Origin: Chryseobacterium gleum
GTDB lineage: Bacteria > Bacteroidota > Bacteroidia > Flavobacteriales_D > Crocinitomicaceae
Direction: 5' to 3'
Length of the DNA: 33,132 nucleotides
NCBI GenBank assembly: GCA_945897565.1
Contig: CAMDFN010000025.1
Location: forward strand, 1-33,132
Part shown: positions 8,568-17,278 of the stretch, piece after piece
How positions within the stretch are numbered: the first letter of the stretch is position 1
Layout of the letters: every line of letters begins with the position of its first letter
Made by a program: the position numbers and the translations under genes
Notes under the pieces: model-generated
Seen by the model: only the letters and a program-made list of their open reading frames with translations
Told to the model about the DNA's origin: nothing
Databases searched by the model: none

Positions 8568-9144
8568 TTTTTTATTTCGTCTTGACTCTCGCTTATTGTT
8601 GCGCATCAATGCGCTGCATGCACCCTGGCTAGACGAAATCATGTGGATACTTTCTTCCAAATGGATCAATTTTCCCCTGGCAATGCTTATTCTTGCGCTA
8701 TTGAAAAGCCAATTTTCATGGAGAAAGACAAGTATCCTATTTTTACTGACACTTGTGGTTGTGTCCTTAACTGATGTGGTTTCTACCCAACTCTTTAAAG
8801 ATTATTTTGAAAGATTGCGGCCTTCACACGACCCAATTATTGGTCATTATTTGCATTATTATATGATAGGTCCAAATAATCCATATTTGGGTGGGCAATA
8901 CGGTTTTGTGTCGTCTCACGCCGCTAATTTAGCCGCGCTTTTTATGTTTTTACTGCCGTACTTGAAAAAGTATACCTTATCCATTTATGCGCTTGGTATT
9001 TACGTTTTTTTAGTGGCCTATAGCAGGGTTTATTTGGGGGTGCATTTTCCTTCAGACGTCCTATGTGGTGCGCTTTTGGGAATGGCAATAGGTTGGCTTT
9101 TTAGACGATATTTATCTGCTCAAATGATCGAAAAATGGGATTGA
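8560..9144 (+). CDS. PAP2-family membrane phosphatase
   Basis: A 194-residue integral membrane protein with about five to six helices and all three lipid-phosphatase motifs: K80xxxxxxR87P88 (KDYFERLRP), S118-S119-H120 (SSHA in place of the usual SGH), and S155R156xxxxxH162xxxD166 ([12 protein letters not shown]). The family removes phosphate from lipids such as undecaprenyl diphosphate or phosphatidate phosphates. A cell-wall carrier-lipid role is likely but not shown by the sequence. It overlaps obgE by 8 bases and crcB by 10, so it belongs to the hpt operon. Confidence 0.88.
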   Translation: MIDFLFRLDSRLLLRINALHAPWLDEIMWILSSKWINFPLAMLILALLKSQFSWRKTSILFLLTLVVVSLTDVVSTQLFKDYFERLRPSHDPIIGHYLHYYMIGPNNPYLGGQYGFVSSHAANLAALFMFLLPYLKKYTLSIYALGIYVFLVAYSRVYLGVHFPSDVLCGALLGMAIGWLFRRYLSAQMIEKWD

Positions 9145-9497
9145 AGATTTTATTTTTAGTTTTTATTGGTGGCGGCCTCGGTAGTGTGCTGCGTTTTTTG
9201 TTTTCTAAATTCATTCCGTTTCAAACAAACGCTTTTCCTTGGTCAACGCTCCTGAGTAATGTATTGGCAAGTTTGGTGCTTGCTTTTGTTGTTTTTCAAT
9301 TCAAAGATTCCGAGAAGTGGTCTGGTATACAGCCGCTTGTACTCATTGGTTTCTGTGGGGGCTTATCGACGTTCAGCACCTTCTCTTACGAGAACTTTCA
9401 GCTCCTACAACAAGGGCAACTGGCCTTGTTTTGGCTCAATGTCTTGATTTCTTTTGGTCTTGGTTTGCTTGCCTTTTGGTTCTTTGCGCGCCACTGA
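9135..9497 (+). CDS. crcB: CrcB/Fluc fluoride ion channel
   Basis: A 120-residue membrane protein with four hydrophobic helices, the size of one subunit of the dual-topology Fluc dimer, which exports fluoride. Conserved motifs are [15 protein letters not shown] in helix 1, [12 protein letters not shown] in helix 2 (usually TLxVN; here TLLSN), and the phenylalanine-rich [15 protein letters not shown] in helix 3. I see no fluoride riboswitch because the gene is internal to an operon. Its 3' end overlaps the convergent photolyase gene by 93 bases, although the C-terminal helix encoded there is needed for a complete channel. Confidence 0.9.
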   Translation: MGLKILFLVFIGGGLGSVLRFLFSKFIPFQTNAFPWSTLLSNVLASLVLAFVVFQFKDSEKWSGIQPLVLIGFCGGLSTFSTFSYENFQLLQQGQLALFWLNVLISFGLGLLAFWFFARH

Positions 9498-10949
9498 AGG
9501 CCTCACTAAAGTCTGTAGTATTTTTTGGCCTTCGCTTTTACCTTTGTCGCTTTTGCGGATGTCCCACAGAAATTTACGTTCCTCTTTTCTAGAATCTTTA
9601 GGATCTACAATGGGTAAGGGGTAATCTCGCCCTAATTGAAAGCTGTACAGGGTCATATCCATCTCGGTCATTTTCCAGGGTTCATGAATCAAGGACAACG
9701 GGAGTTGGGCAAGTTCCGGAACCCATTGTTTGATAAACACAGCATCTGGATCATGCTTGTAACTATTATGAATCGGATTGTAGACACGAATGGTATTGAC
9801 GCCTGTGGTACCTGCTTGCATTTGAAATTGTGGATAATGAATACCGGGTTCAAAATCCAGAAATAAATTGGCCATGTGGTTTACGCCATCTTTCCAGTCT
9901 TGGACTAAATTGTGGCATAAAAATGAAACCAATAAGGCACGCATGCGAAAGTTGATCCAGCCGGTATTTTGTAAACAACGCATATTGGCATCTACTAAAG
10001 GAAACCCTGTGGTACCCGTTTTCCATGCTTGCAGAAAGGCTTCGTTTTTAGGGTAGCTGAGCCCTTCGTATGCTTTATTGATGCAGGTTGTGGCATAAGT
10101 GCAATCGGTTTCAAACTTTTGAATGAAATGGCAATGCCAATGTAAGCGAGTGAGAAATGCATTTTGGTTGTGCTTGTTCTCGGCCGTTTTGAGGCTTGCA
10201 GCGCTTGCCCTCACCACTTGCCGCACCGATAAATTTCCCCAGGCTAAAAAAGGAGAGAGCCTGCTACAACTCTTTCTACTCAAGGCCGGTTTTGAGATGC
10301 CCTTTTGGTAATTTTGGATGCGTTTGTTTAGGAAGTCTTGCAGATAGCGTTCTGCGTAATAAGGCCCAGCTTTTTGGAAGGTGTCTGGATAATGCGCTAG
10401 CTGTGAAGCGATTTCTATTGGAAGCTCAAAGTTGTTTTGCAAAGAAATTGAGGTGCGATCCGATTGTGCATAGAAGTCGAGAACGGGGCTATTGACGTAA
10501 GCAAACCAGGCTTTGTCCCAGTTTTTGCGGTTTTTCAGGCCACGAATGATGCCGTCGCGCTGAAATTCTATCCAATCGGTCTGTTCTTGCTTGAAAAAAG
10601 CCTGCAGTGCGCGGTCTCGGGCAAAGGTTCTTGGGGGTCCTGATTCTTGGTAGCTCCAAACTTTTTTGAGCGTAAATTTTTCTTGTAAGGTTTCAAAAAC
10701 AGCGGTCGCCTCGCCGTAGCAAATTTGGATGGTTCTGCCTATTTTGCTCAATTCTCTATTGATTTGCAATAGGGAAGCATATTGAAATTGCCAATGGCGA
10801 AGGCTGTTTTCGGGTGCTTTCCATTCCGTAGGTTCGAGCAACCAAAGGTAGAGTAGAGGTAGTCCAGTTTGTTCGGCCTGATTTAATGGAGCATGGTCAG
10901 TGAGTCTTAGGTCTCTTTTGAACCAAACCACACCAATTTCAGTTTTCAT
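9405..10949 (-). CDS. Photolyase/cryptochrome-family flavoprotein (full length)
   Basis: A 514-residue member of the DNA photolyase/cryptochrome superfamily. The N-terminal antenna (alpha/beta) domain starts [16 protein letters not shown]. The FAD-binding helical domain contains [29 protein letters not shown] and [20 protein letters not shown]. Where classical photolyases have NxGNWQW, this protein reads [20 protein letters not shown], so it belongs to a divergent branch. After residue about 465 there is a lysine-rich, low-complexity tail; its last 30 residues are encoded opposite the 3' end of crcB. The ATG overlaps the preceding short photolyase-like gene by 11 bases. Repair versus signalling cannot be decided from sequence. 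Confidence 0.85.
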   Translation of the reverse strand: MKTEIGVVWFKRDLRLTDHAPLNQAEQTGLPLLYLWLLEPTEWKAPENSLRHWQFQYASLLQINRELSKIGRTIQICYGEATAVFETLQEKFTLKKVWSYQESGPPRTFARDRALQAFFKQEQTDWIEFQRDGIIRGLKNRKNWDKAWFAYVNSPVLDFYAQSDRTSISLQNNFELPIEIASQLAHYPDTFQKAGPYYAERYLQDFLNKRIQNYQKGISKPALSRKSCSRLSPFLAWGNLSVRQVVRASAASLKTAENKHNQNAFLTRLHWHCHFIQKFETDCTYATTCINKAYEGLSYPKNEAFLQAWKTGTTGFPLVDANMRCLQNTGWINFRMRALLVSFLCHNLVQDWKDGVNHMANLFLDFEPGIHYPQFQMQAGTTGVNTIRVYNPIHNSYKHDPDAVFIKQWVPELAQLPLSLIHEPWKMTEMDMTLYSFQLGRDYPLPIVDPKDSRKEERKFLWDIRKSDKGKSEGQKILQTLVRPSVARKEPKGKQTKTKRNQDIEPKQGQLPLL

Positions 10950-12030
10950 TGCGCAGGTGTTTTTGTACTTTTTTCCAAAAGTTGAAAAAAGAACCGGGTT
11001 GCGCTTTGAATTCAGGCATGAGCCAAGACCTGTTATCGGTCTGAATTCCGTAGGCAGAGGTGAGTGGATGTTCTTTGCTAAAGGTTTGTTCGAGAATTAT
11101 TTTGTCTTTCAAGGAGCCCCAATGACCAATAACAATTTGCAAGTCAGGGATATTCAAATTGGCCAGATCGTTGATCCAGTTAAATACTTCTTCGCCGAAG
11201 GGATAGTCTTTCCAATGGTCGAGGTCCCAAAATAATATGCTGTTGCCTTGTTGCTCTTTTTTCCAAGTAGGGTCTAGGTGATACGGCGTGTATAGGAAAG
11301 TCGGTAAATTGGAATCTATATGAATTGCTAGAGTTGAAGTTGGTTCAAACGGGTATTGCGGTTGGGTCCAGGTGCAGTCTATTTTGAGTTCGGGAAGTTG
11401 TTCATAGGATACATCTAATACAGAACCTAATTGCTTACTTCCAGTATATTTATTGATGTTGTCTTGATTGGCGTAGTATACCTTGGGTGCGTTGGCGCCG
11501 CAAACCCATTGCCAACTCAAATGATTGCTTGCCCCATCTGCATCGCAAAGCTGAGAGAAGAGCCATTTGGCTGCAGTGCGCCAATGAGCGCCGTAATGAT
11601 TGCAGACAAGCGCGGCCAAATACATGCGCAAATGGTTGTGCATGTAGCCCGTGGCTTTGAGCTCTAGCAGGGCGTCGTCTATAGCCTGTATACCTGTGGT
11701 GGGCTCCAGAATTTCTGCAGGTAAGTGTTGCGTATTTTGGATGTAATATTGCTCAGAACGCAATTCAAATTGCGGGTTGTGGTGCTGCCAAATCCTTTGG
11801 GAGTGGTCTCGCCAGCAGAGCTCCATGACAAAGGCTTCCATTTGGTCAAGCGAAAAACCTCGTTGGCGCAAGCGCTCATACACTTGTCTTGTGGAGATGA
11901 CCCCGCGCGACAAATACGGAGACAACCTCGATACCCCACCATTTTGGTGATTTCTTGTTTTTCCATAACGCACAGGATCGAACTGATCGATGAGCGCATA
12001 GATTTCCGTAATGGAAAGCAAGGGGATCAT
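10939..12030 (-). CDS. Short photolyase-like protein without antenna domain
   Basis: A 363-residue protein that begins directly in the photolyase FAD-binding domain: [17 protein letters not shown] (near residue 34), [13 protein letters not shown] (about 69), [20 protein letters not shown] (about 113) and [15 protein letters not shown] (about 169), the equivalent of the classical NxxxWQW motif. No N-terminal alpha/beta antenna domain precedes it. Instead, residues about 205-363 form a C-terminal extension with alternating strand- and helix-like segments ([29 protein letters not shown]). I chose the ATG at 12030 because it gives the ATGA overlap with the upstream SDR. It overlaps the full-length photolyase gene downstream by 11 bases. 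Confidence 0.82.
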   Translation of the reverse strand: MIPLLSITEIYALIDQFDPVRYGKTRNHQNGGVSRLSPYLSRGVISTRQVYERLRQRGFSLDQMEAFVMELCWRDHSQRIWQHHNPQFELRSEQYYIQNTQHLPAEILEPTTGIQAIDDALLELKATGYMHNHLRMYLAALVCNHYGAHWRTAAKWLFSQLCDADGASNHLSWQWVCGANAPKVYYANQDNINKYTGSKQLGSVLDVSYEQLPELKIDCTWTQPQYPFEPTSTLAIHIDSNLPTFLYTPYHLDPTWKKEQQGNSILFWDLDHWKDYPFGEEVFNWINDLANLNIPDLQIVIGHWGSLKDKIILEQTFSKEHPLTSAYGIQTDNRSWLMPEFKAQPGSFFNFWKKVQKHLRNEN

Positions 12031-12725
12031 ACGCGCAAGCTTGAGATGCCGCCGTCTACATGCATAATTTGACCCGTGATCCAAGTTGCATTGGCGCCTA
12101 AAAGGAAGGCTGCTAAGGCTGCGATATCTTCGGGTTCACCAACGCGTTTGAGTGGGTGTCGGGCACCGTTGGCCTCTTTTTTTGCATCGGAGTTGAGTAA
12201 ATTTTCGGCAAGCGGTGTGTTTGTCAAGGACGGAGCAATGGCGTTTACGCGTATTTTGGGTGCAAATTCTGCAGCTAAAGCGCGCGTAAGGCCTTCGATG
12301 GCACCTTTTGAGGCCGAGACCAAACTATGGAAAGGCAAGCCTTGTTGGACTGCTACAGTAGAAAAAAGAACAATAGATGCTTGCGTGCTTTTTTTGAGCG
12401 CTGGAAGTGCAGTTTGAATGGTTTGAATGGCTCCCAAAACTTGCAGTTGGTAATCGGCTTGAAAATCAGCTGCCCCAAAACGATTGAATGGCTTGAGGGA
12501 TATGGTGCCGGGGCAATAAACGAGTCCGTCTAATATTTCAGCAAATGCAAGCGCTTCTGGGGCCATTACGTTGTGGTGCGCCCACGTTAAATTGGGATGG
12601 TCAAAAGTGGGTGCAGTGTTTGCATAAGTTGCAAAAACGTGGTGGCCTTCTTCTAGTAGTAATTTGGCCAAGGCCATGCCAATGCCTTTTGATGCGCCAA
12701 TGATGGCAATTTTTTTTGTTTCCAT
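12027..12725 (-). CDS. Short-chain dehydrogenase/reductase
   Basis: A 232-residue cytoplasmic SDR oxidoreductase. The cofactor loop GASKGIG is near residue 10. The catalytic S...YxxxK region is unusual: the segment LPFHSLVSASKGAIEGLTRA has SxxxSASK, so serine replaces the usual catalytic tyrosine. The C-terminus GQIMHVDGGISSL is typical of the family. The ATG at 12725 (METKKIAIIGASKG) is preferred to an upstream in-frame start because it matches the usual N-terminus. It heads a three-gene unit with two photolyase-like proteins (4-base overlap), a neighbourhood also seen for SDRs in other bacteria. The substrate is unknown. Confidence 0.87.
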   Translation of the reverse strand: METKKIAIIGASKGIGMALAKLLLEEGHHVFATYANTAPTFDHPNLTWAHHNVMAPEALAFAEILDGLVYCPGTISLKPFNRFGAADFQADYQLQVLGAIQTIQTALPALKKSTQASIVLFSTVAVQQGLPFHSLVSASKGAIEGLTRALAAEFAPKIRVNAIAPSLTNTPLAENLLNSDAKKEANGARHPLKRVGEPEDIAALAAFLLGANATWITGQIMHVDGGISSLRV

Positions 12726-12778
12726 TATTTTGTAACAAATTAGCACTACCTTGGTTTAGAATTGTTTAAAATATCAAG

Positions 12779-13519
12779 ATGAATTTTCTCAAACACAACT
12801 TTGCTACCCTGCTTATTTGCGCAGCAGTTATCATTACAGGCCTTATTTTAGGCAAGTCTTATATGTCCAAAGGCAAGCCCGACGACACCGTTTCTGTCAT
12901 TGGTTTGGGAGAAGAATCTTTTGATTCAGATTTAATTGTCTGGCGCGCCTCTTTTTCAAGAAGAAGCTTTGAGCTCAAAGATGCCTACGCGCAACTCAAT
13001 GCAGATATCAGAAAAGTGAAGGCTTATTTAAAGTCCAGAGGTATTGCCGAGGATGAAATGGTCTTTGAAGCAGCAGATATTAGCAAAGAATGGTCTCGTA
13101 TTTACGACGACGAGGGCAACCTGCGTCAGACCATATTCGATGGCTATTCACTCAATCAGAGCGTAAAGGTAAGCTCTAAAAAAGTAAATGTTGTGGAGCA
13201 AACTTCTCGTCAGGTCTCTGAATTGATAGACGCCGGTATTGAACTCAATTCAGATTCCCCAGAATACTACTACACCAAATTGGCCCAATTGAAACTCAAA
13301 ATGATTGAGGCTGCCACCAAAGACGCACATGAGCGCGCTGCCAAAATTGCAGAAAATGGCGGCGGTAATTTAGGTAAACTGATGTACGCCGATATGGGTG
13401 TTTTTCAGATTACAGCCGAAAACTCTTCAGAAGAATACGAGTGGGGCGGGAGCTTCAATACGAGCTCGCGTCGCAAAACAGCCAGTGTTACCATTCGTTT
13501 GAAATACGAAATCGATTGA
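12779..13519 (+). CDS. SIMPL-domain (DUF541) protein with N-terminal membrane anchor
   Basis: A 246-residue protein. Residues about 8-27 form a single hydrophobic helix (LLICAAVIITGLILG) that should anchor it in the inner membrane or act as an uncleaved signal. The rest is the SIMPL/DUF541 fold: SVIGLGEESFDSDLIVWRAS near the start, then VFEAADISKEW, the region with KVSSKKVNVVEQTSRQVSEL, and a C-terminal strand ASVTIRLKYEI. The family is periplasmic and poorly understood. It abuts the convergent ACMSD gene: its TGA ends at 13519 and the other stop codon starts at 13520, with no terminator between. Confidence 0.85.
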   Translation: MNFLKHNFATLLICAAVIITGLILGKSYMSKGKPDDTVSVIGLGEESFDSDLIVWRASFSRRSFELKDAYAQLNADIRKVKAYLKSRGIAEDEMVFEAADISKEWSRIYDDEGNLRQTIFDGYSLNQSVKVSSKKVNVVEQTSRQVSELIDAGIELNSDSPEYYYTKLAQLKLKMIEAATKDAHERAAKIAENGGGNLGKLMYADMGVFQITAENSSEEYEWGGSFNTSSRRKTASVTIRLKYEID

Positions 13520-14527
13520 TTAGATAAACAGATTTTTATCTAGCTGAAGCCACTCAAGCGTAGCATTTGCAAAGATATCTTCCTTGACTTGCTGGCTTAA
13601 ATTGCTGTCTTCTATAAACTTACCAATTTCTAAATCACCTAGCGGGAAGGGGTAGTCGCTACCCAAACAAACACGTTTAGAACCCTGCATCTTGAGGATG
13701 TATTCCAACGCATCGATGTCGTGGGTGATGCTGTCTACCCAAAATTTACCGAGATAAGTGCGCGGGTTGTTTTGGTTGTCTATGGCCACTAAATCTGGGC
13801 GGCAATTGAAGCCGTGTTCTATGCGCCCAAGTGTAGGTAAAAAAGAGCCGCCCGCATGTGAGAAACAAATTCTTAGCTCTGGTAAGCGCTCCAAGACGCC
13901 GCCAAAAATTAAAGAACACGCAGCACGTGAGGTTTCTGCCGGCATGCCAACTAACCAAGGAAGCCAGTATTTTTTCATGCTGTCAAAACCCATCATTTGC
14001 CATGGGTGGATCATCACGGCCATGCCAAGTTTGGCACAGGCTTCAAAAATGGGAAAGAATTTTTCTTCTGATAAATTTTCGTCGTTGATGTTGGAGCCAA
14101 TTTGAATGCCCACATGCCCGATGGCTTTGGCGCGTTCAAGTTCTAAAATTGCAGCCTCGGTGTCTTGCATTGGAATGGTAGCCAGGCCAATATAGTTTTT
14201 GGGGTAGCGCGCTACTAAGTCCGCGATGTGGTCGTTTAGAAAACGCGATAACTCAAGTGCGTCGGCCGTTTTGGCCCAATAAGAGAACATGACTGGAATA
14301 GTACACACAACTTGCACCTGTGTATTGAAAGGCGTGTATTCATTTATGCGCAATTGTTCATCCCAACAGTTTTCTACGATGCGTCTAAAAAATTGCCCAC
14401 CTTGCATCATGTTGGCGCTGCCGTCGGTGTTGGGCTCTAGGTGAATGAACTTACCGTAACCAAACTTTTGTGTCCAATTGGGCATCGTTTTGGGTAAGAT
14501 ATGGCTGTGCATGTCAATTTTAAGCAT
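13520..14527 (-). CDS. 2-amino-3-carboxymuconate-6-semialdehyde decarboxylase (ACMSD) family amidohydrolase
   Basis: A 335-residue zinc amidohydrolase. It has the ACMSD pattern throughout: DMHSHILPK with metal ligands H7 and H9, VQVVCTIPVMFSYW, HVGIQIGSNI, MIHPWQMMGFDSMKKYWLPW with a third histidine, ICFSHAGGSF with the fourth, and GSDYPFPLGD with the metal aspartate. The family decarboxylates ACMS in the kynurenine branch of tryptophan degradation, diverting it from quinolinate and NAD. I start at the ATG at 14527 (MLKIDMHSH); an upstream in-frame start would add 27 residues without family resemblance. Other kynurenine-pathway genes are not in this window. A TATCTTCG element, a variant -7, lies in the gap upstream. 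Confidence 0.9.
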   Translation of the reverse strand: MLKIDMHSHILPKTMPNWTQKFGYGKFIHLEPNTDGSANMMQGGQFFRRIVENCWDEQLRINEYTPFNTQVQVVCTIPVMFSYWAKTADALELSRFLNDHIADLVARYPKNYIGLATIPMQDTEAAILELERAKAIGHVGIQIGSNINDENLSEEKFFPIFEACAKLGMAVMIHPWQMMGFDSMKKYWLPWLVGMPAETSRAACSLIFGGVLERLPELRICFSHAGGSFLPTLGRIEHGFNCRPDLVAIDNQNNPRTYLGKFWVDSITHDIDALEYILKMQGSKRVCLGSDYPFPLGDLEIGKFIEDSNLSQQVKEDIFANATLEWLQLDKNLFI

Positions 14528-14564
14528 GGGTGTTTTTTTTAGGTTCACGAAGATACAAAAAAGC

Positions 14565-15059
14565 TTAGAGCTGCACCTCCATGATGTAGTCGTCCATGAC
14601 AAAACCATTGCCGATATCGAATACCGCTTCTTCTCTCACTTGAAATCCGAGTTTGAGGTAGAAGTTTTTGGCCGCATTGGCTTTATTCACCTGTAAAAAA
14701 ATAGCCTGACATCCGGTTTCAGCTGCGCGTTCCTTGGCTTTTTCAAGCAAGGCGCTTCCGGCTCCTCTTCGATGTAAGGACGGGAGCACGTATAGTTTGT
14801 TGATTTTAAGTTCGGATGTGCCTTCTTGCTCGAGCCATTCGAGCGCCATAAATCCGATATCGGTGCCTTCGGTAGCTATGATGTAAAATTCGTGTCCTTC
14901 TTCTTGCTGTTGTTTGAGTATAGGAAAGCTGTACATCCAGTCGAGCATAAAAATGATCTGTTCCTGACTAATGATTTGCGCATAGGTGTCTGGCCATATT
15001 TGTCTAGCTAAATTTTCAAGAATAGGTAATTCGTCGAGTTGAGCGCGTCGGATGTGCAT
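14565..15059 (-). CDS. GNAT-family N-acetyltransferase
   Basis: A 164-residue acetyltransferase. The acetyl-CoA binding motif A is visible as INKLYVLPSLHRRGAGSALL (R-R-G-A-G-S at about residues 101-106), followed by motif B AIFLQVNKANAAKNFYLKLG with the usual asparagine and the FYxKxGF ending. Length is typical. The substrate (amine of a small molecule or protein) cannot be inferred. It lies 21 bases downstream of the S8 peptidase gene on the same strand without a promoter I can recognise, so co-transcription is plausible. Confidence 0.88.
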   Translation of the reverse strand: MHIRRAQLDELPILENLARQIWPDTYAQIISQEQIIFMLDWMYSFPILKQQQEEGHEFYIIATEGTDIGFMALEWLEQEGTSELKINKLYVLPSLHRRGAGSALLEKAKERAAETGCQAIFLQVNKANAAKNFYLKLGFQVREEAVFDIGNGFVMDDYIMEVQL

Positions 15060-15080
15060 TGCCCTTTGTGGAGTTGCTTG

Positions 15081-17252
15081 TTAGATTTTAACGAAAGGTG
15101 CTTGTTGGATGCGGCCGTTCTGGTGCAAGCGGATGTAATACGTGCCCGTTGGGAGGTCTTGAACGCTCAATTTGCCGTTTTCGATGGCTACCCAATAGCG
15201 TTTGCCGTCTAAGGCTATCACTTCGGCAAAATCGGGGAGTTCTACGATGGTGAAGTGCAAATAATGCTGCACAGGATTTGGATAGACCGACCACTCAATG
15301 AGCGGTGTGCTTTCTAATACACCAAGGGTTTGAACCGCTATTTGAACGGCTGCATAGGCATTGATTTTTCCGGCTCCCCATTGTGGGCTTCCTTCTGCAG
15401 GAATAACGCCAGTGTAGTTGTCTTGACGGGCGGTCTGCATGATGATTTGTTTCACTTGCGCAGCCGATAAATACGGATTGGCCTCAAGCATGAGGGCAAC
15501 AACACCTGCAACCATGGGCGAAGCCATAGAGGTGCCGGAAAATTTTGCAAAACGATAAGTGGTATTGTTGAAATTGGTGGTGGCTACACTGGTGTAAGCA
15601 CCATCTGTAAACGAAGAAATGGCTGATGAAATGGCGACGCCTGGTGCAGAGATGTCTGGCTTCATGGCGCCGTCGTAGCGTGGGCCTTTACTTGAGAAAG
15701 AGGCGAGTGCACCGCCAACCAAAGAACCTGAGCTAGTGGCATATTGGGTGGCATAGGCGCCAACACTAATGACGTCGTCTGCGCAAGATGGCTCACTGAT
15801 GCCGTTTTGGTTGTCGCCGGAGGTGGTGCCGTTGCCAGCAGCCAAAAAGGCCATGCCCCAGTTGCCGACGTCGGTGCTCAGTTCGGTGACGTTCCAATAA
15901 TGAACCGTGCCGCTATTTGCTTGTGATTTGAGTTGAATGCGCAAGCTGGTGTTGGTGTTTTTGACGCGCAAACGCATTTGCGGTTTGCCATTGAGCGGAT
16001 GCGCGGCATCGGCAGAAATGTTGTACCAGATGGTGTCTTGGTTGATCACTAAAAAGGTATCGATGTAACTTAAGGTGCTTGCGGTGCTGTAGAAAGGGCT
16101 TTCTGCTAATGGTACGTTGGAACTATTGGTAACGGTAATGCCATTGGCAAAGCTTTGGTTGGCCTCGCCCCAAGCGTGGATGCTTTGGCCCCACATGTTT
16201 GGGTTGGCAGCGTAGTCATAGAATTCTATTCTAGACTTTAAAACATCGTTGTTGAAGGTTTTTTTGAGATGTAAATTGACGTTTCCGTTGTTGCCACCGG
16301 AATTGACAAACACTACGCCAAGATTGCTAAATGCGGTAATGGCTTGGCTTAAAATAGAGGTGCCGTCAAGGGTGCCAAAGTGATATAGCCCCCAGCTCAT
16401 GTTGATCACCAAGCGTTTGTCGGCGGCAAGGGCTTTTTGATACATCCATTGCCAAGCATCTAGTACAGCTCCTTCGTCGACAAGAAAAGTAACAAACAAG
16501 AACTGCGCTTCGTAAGCCACTCCACGAAATGGAGTGGTGGCTCCTGCGCCACCGGCAATACCGGCAACGTGTGTACCGTGTGTACTGTAATTGTAAATAT
16601 TGGAGGTGTCGCCTCCAGCTAAAAGCAAACTTGGGGTGTCGGCGTATTCTGTTCCGTAATTGAAGCCGTTTGGCGCCGGCCCGCTGGTTTTGAATTGATC
16701 CCAGGCGGCGTAAATACGGTGCTGTTGCAAAAGGGTGTCGTAAAAAACGGGGTGGGTGTAATCAAAGCCCCAGTCGGTAATGCCAATTAGGACATCTTTG
16801 CCAGCATAGCCCTGCGGCAGACCAATGCCTGCGTGTACGGAATCGGCATGGAGGTCTTTGATTGCTTTGTCTAGGTTCGGATTAATGCGACCCGCGATTT
16901 CGAGGTAGTCAAGGCCTTTGAGACTAGACAACGCAGCGATTTTTTGGAGCGGCACTTTGAGTGAAAGCAAACCGGCAATAGGTTTTTGAAACAAAATGCG
17001 CTGCCACGCTAGTTCTTCTGCGTGGAATTGGGTGTTGCAGCGGCCAAGCATGGAAAGATACCAACGGCCGTCTATGTTGTAAATAGGATAATTTGCTTGG
17101 AGTTGGGCAGAAACTATTCCTTTTTGACGCAGCAGTTCGTTTTGAATTTGTTGGAGTTCTTGTTGGTCTGCTTGGCTCATTTTTGGAGCCGACCACACAA
17201 TTGAGCTCATCGAGCAAATTGCAAATACAAAAATCAAAACAATTCGAGACAT
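15081..17252 (-). CDS. Subtilisin-like (S8) peptidase with T9SS sorting domain
   Basis: A 723-residue secreted serine peptidase. The signal peptide is MSRIVLIFVFAICSMSSIVW. After a propeptide-like region, the catalytic domain shows D160 (IGITDWGFDYTHP), H225 (STHGTHVAGIAGG), an oxyanion-hole asparagine in FVNSGGNNG and S575 (FSGTSMASPMVAG). Residues about 330-480 are inserted before the catalytic serine, as in many Bacteroidota S8 enzymes. The last 75 residues are a T9SS type A sorting domain (SVYPNPVQHY...LPTGTYYIRL). I chose the ATG at 17252 since an in-frame TTG two codons upstream lies inside the perfect -7 element. Likely a surface or released protease for nutrient proteins, which fits the peptide transporters at 1-2372 (inference). 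Confidence 0.93.
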   Translation of the reverse strand: MSRIVLIFVFAICSMSSIVWSAPKMSQADQQELQQIQNELLRQKGIVSAQLQANYPIYNIDGRWYLSMLGRCNTQFHAEELAWQRILFQKPIAGLLSLKVPLQKIAALSSLKGLDYLEIAGRINPNLDKAIKDLHADSVHAGIGLPQGYAGKDVLIGITDWGFDYTHPVFYDTLLQQHRIYAAWDQFKTSGPAPNGFNYGTEYADTPSLLLAGGDTSNIYNYSTHGTHVAGIAGGAGATTPFRGVAYEAQFLFVTFLVDEGAVLDAWQWMYQKALAADKRLVINMSWGLYHFGTLDGTSILSQAITAFSNLGVVFVNSGGNNGNVNLHLKKTFNNDVLKSRIEFYDYAANPNMWGQSIHAWGEANQSFANGITVTNSSNVPLAESPFYSTASTLSYIDTFLVINQDTIWYNISADAAHPLNGKPQMRLRVKNTNTSLRIQLKSQANSGTVHYWNVTELSTDVGNWGMAFLAAGNGTTSGDNQNGISEPSCADDVISVGAYATQYATSSGSLVGGALASFSSKGPRYDGAMKPDISAPGVAISSAISSFTDGAYTSVATTNFNNTTYRFAKFSGTSMASPMVAGVVALMLEANPYLSAAQVKQIIMQTARQDNYTGVIPAEGSPQWGAGKINAYAAVQIAVQTLGVLESTPLIEWSVYPNPVQHYLHFTIVELPDFAEVIALDGKRYWVAIENGKLSVQDLPTGTYYIRLHQNGRIQQAPFVKI

Positions 17253-17255
17253 GCT

Positions 17256-17263
17256 CAAATATA
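17256..17263 (-). promoter_or_regulatory. -7 promoter element for the S8 peptidase, 3 bases from the ATG
   Basis: Read on the minus strand, TATATTTG matches TAnnTTTG perfectly. Only AGC separates it from the ATG at 17252. With an element centred at -7, transcription would start at or next to the A of the start codon. Confidence 0.68.
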
Positions 17264-17278
17264 AGGAAAATCCTTTGT

